From the NCBI GenBank assembly GCA_016710525.1, contig JADJVQ010000116.1:1-7140 (forward strand): a stretch of 7,140 nt of DNA. Reading direction: 5' to 3'. Below, one piece after another: positions 6,079 to 7,140 of the stretch. This DNA comes from Burkholderiaceae bacterium (GTDB lineage: Bacteria > Pseudomonadota > Gammaproteobacteria > Burkholderiales > Burkholderiaceae_E). The position numbers and the translations under genes are program-made. The notes under the pieces were generated by a model, which was given only the letters and a program-made list of their open reading frames with translations, was not told the DNA's origin and did not search any database. How positions within the stretch are numbered: position 1 is the first letter of the stretch; each line of letters starts with the position of its first letter.

Positions 6079-7140
6079 TCGGACCGCCTGCCTTCCGATA
6101 TCAGGCTCCGGATACGTCCAATGACAGGGTCGAACAGCTCGCGGGTGGTCGAAGAGAAACGGCTGAACCCCTTCAGGCAGGGGACGTTGAAATCCTGGCG
6201 GTATAACACCATGTCACCGAGGCTGCCATGAATACGTTCGGCAAATTTCCCGAAAGCAACGTGGCAGAAGCTGCCACGACTTTCGAGCGTCCGCAGCCCC
6301 ATGCCACGCATCGCCGTCAGAAAGCCATCCCGGCCCGCGTTGAGCCGTGCGACCGATGCCCGCATGTCAGGCTCGAACTCTGAGATCATCCTCAGCGCCA
6401 TCGCTACCGCCACGGAATTGACTTCGTAGTTGGGTCGGAACTTCTGCAACAGTGCGGCAACGGCAGGACTCGCGATGCCGTATCCCAACCGAAGGCCGGT
6501 CAGGCCCCATGCCTTGGAAAAGGTTCGTGCCACCACAAGGTTGGGAAACTCGCTTACCCACGGAACCACGGTGTGCTCGTAAAAAGGGTAGTAGGCTTCA
6601 TCGATCAGCATCATGGAGCCCGCTTCGCGGGCACTGAGAACAATTGCCCGCAGCGCATCCGGCTCGATGACGGTCCCGGTCGGGCTGTCCGGATTTGGCA
6701 GGCAAACCAACTTCGGCCGACGCGTTCGGATTTGGTCGATCACGGCCGCCGGCTGGAGCATAGGGCCGTCCACCCCGGCCGAATACTCCAGTCCGGCAGT
6801 GATCGCGCCAAACATGCCGGCATACACCTGATACATCGCATACGTCGGATTCGTCAGCAGGACAACATCGCCCTCGCCGACAAAACTGCGGAATACAGAC
6901 CCAATCACCCCATCCGAACCTTGTGCAAGAACCAGGGAATGCGGGCTTACGCCCAGGTATTCGGCCAACTTGTGATACAGCGGTGCCGCATCCGGGTAGA
7001 TCGCCACGCTGCGCGGATCCATTTCCGCCAATACCCTGAAAACCACGGCCTGCAGGACCGGATCGGTGTTTTCGTTCTTGTCCAGCCGCAACAAACGCGG
7101 ATCGCGATTCCACCAAGAGTCGAATCCGGACGCACAAGTC
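6075..7140 (-). CDS. HisC-like PLP-dependent aminotransferase (fold type I), 5'-partial
   Basis: The product belongs to the class I/II aminotransferases closest in layout to histidinol-phosphate aminotransferase (HisC) and its relatives. In the visible 354 residues, LRLDKNEN (18-24) is the HisC-type N-terminal signature, YPD is at 48-50, NPDSPTG at 149-155, DEAYY at 180-184, and the PLP lysine is in FSKAWGLTGLRLGYG (Lys about 209, codon near 6513-6515). A C-terminal SRFSSTT places an Arg where the family binds a substrate acid group. The frame stays open to the window edge through FDSWWNRDPRLL, so the true start is beyond 7140 and the TTG at 7094 is not it. The gene is undamaged and its TGA overlaps the MT1 start. 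Setting in a polysaccharide cluster argues for a specialised amino donor or acceptor and not histidine synthesis; the substrate is not predictable. Confidence 0.85.
   Translation of the reverse strand, partial: TCASGFDSWWNRDPRLLRLDKNENTDPVLQAVVFRVLAEMDPRSVAIYPDAAPLYHKLAEYLGVSPHSLVLAQGSDGVIGSVFRSFVGEGDVVLLTNPTYAMYQVYAGMFGAITAGLEYSAGVDGPMLQPAAVIDQIRTRRPKLVCLPNPDSPTGTVIEPDALRAIVLSAREAGSMMLIDEAYYPFYEHTVVPWVSEFPNLVVARTFSKAWGLTGLRLGYGIASPAVAALLQKFRPNYEVNSVAVAMALRMISEFEPDMRASVARLNAGRDGFLTAMRGMGLRTLESRGSFCHVAFGKFAERIHGSLGDMVLYRQDFNVPCLKGFSRFSSTTRELFDPVIGRIRSLISEGRRSE

Noticed and set aside
7092..7094. TTG at 7094 as the aminotransferase start
   Set aside because: The frame is open upstream to the window edge with plausible family sequence and no ribosome binding site precedes the TTG, so the gene is simply cut by the window.

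Overview
The window is part of a surface-polysaccharide (O-antigen or capsule type) biosynthesis cluster from what looks like a Gram-negative bacterium. The base composition is moderately GC-rich by eye. The cluster includes a KdsB/NeuA-type cytidylyltransferase, a CDP-glucose 4,6-dehydratase and a TIGR04326-type surface carbohydrate protein, all typical of LPS or O-antigen loci. The species cannot be named from the sequence alone.

All seven recognisable genes lie on the minus strand and read from position 7140 down to 1, probably as one operon. In order of transcription they are: a HisC-like PLP aminotransferase (7140..6075, start off the window); a SAM methyltransferase MT1 (6078..5382, ATGA overlap with the aminotransferase); a second SAM methyltransferase MT2 with an N-terminal Cys cluster (5355..4440); a KdsB-like cytidylyltransferase (4380..3612); a 624-residue TIGR04326-type putative transferase (3473..1599); CDP-glucose 4,6-dehydratase rfbG (1544..449); and an RmlC-like 3,5-epimerase (452..1, ATGA overlap with rfbG, end off the window). 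No convincing gene was found on the plus strand, and no RNA gene, mobile element, repeat or CRISPR array. No stretch above 300 bases lacks a gene; the largest gap is 3474..3611.

The functional reading is that rfbG plus the epimerase-like cupin make and tailor a CDP-6-deoxy-4-ketohexose. The cytidylyltransferase would make a CMP-activated sugar acid, or a similar acid. The aminotransferase and two methyltransferases would add decorations, and the TIGR04326 protein would work in transfer or assembly. The final glycan cannot be deduced.

The most striking feature is reading-frame damage. Five of the seven genes are broken by at least ten single- or double-base indels, and rfbG also has two in-frame stop codons. 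The protein similarity continues cleanly in the next frame each time, down to the correct stop/start overlaps. That points to uncorrected sequence errors or very recent decay, not old pseudogenes. The two remaining genes, the TIGR04326 protein and the aminotransferase, are uninterrupted.
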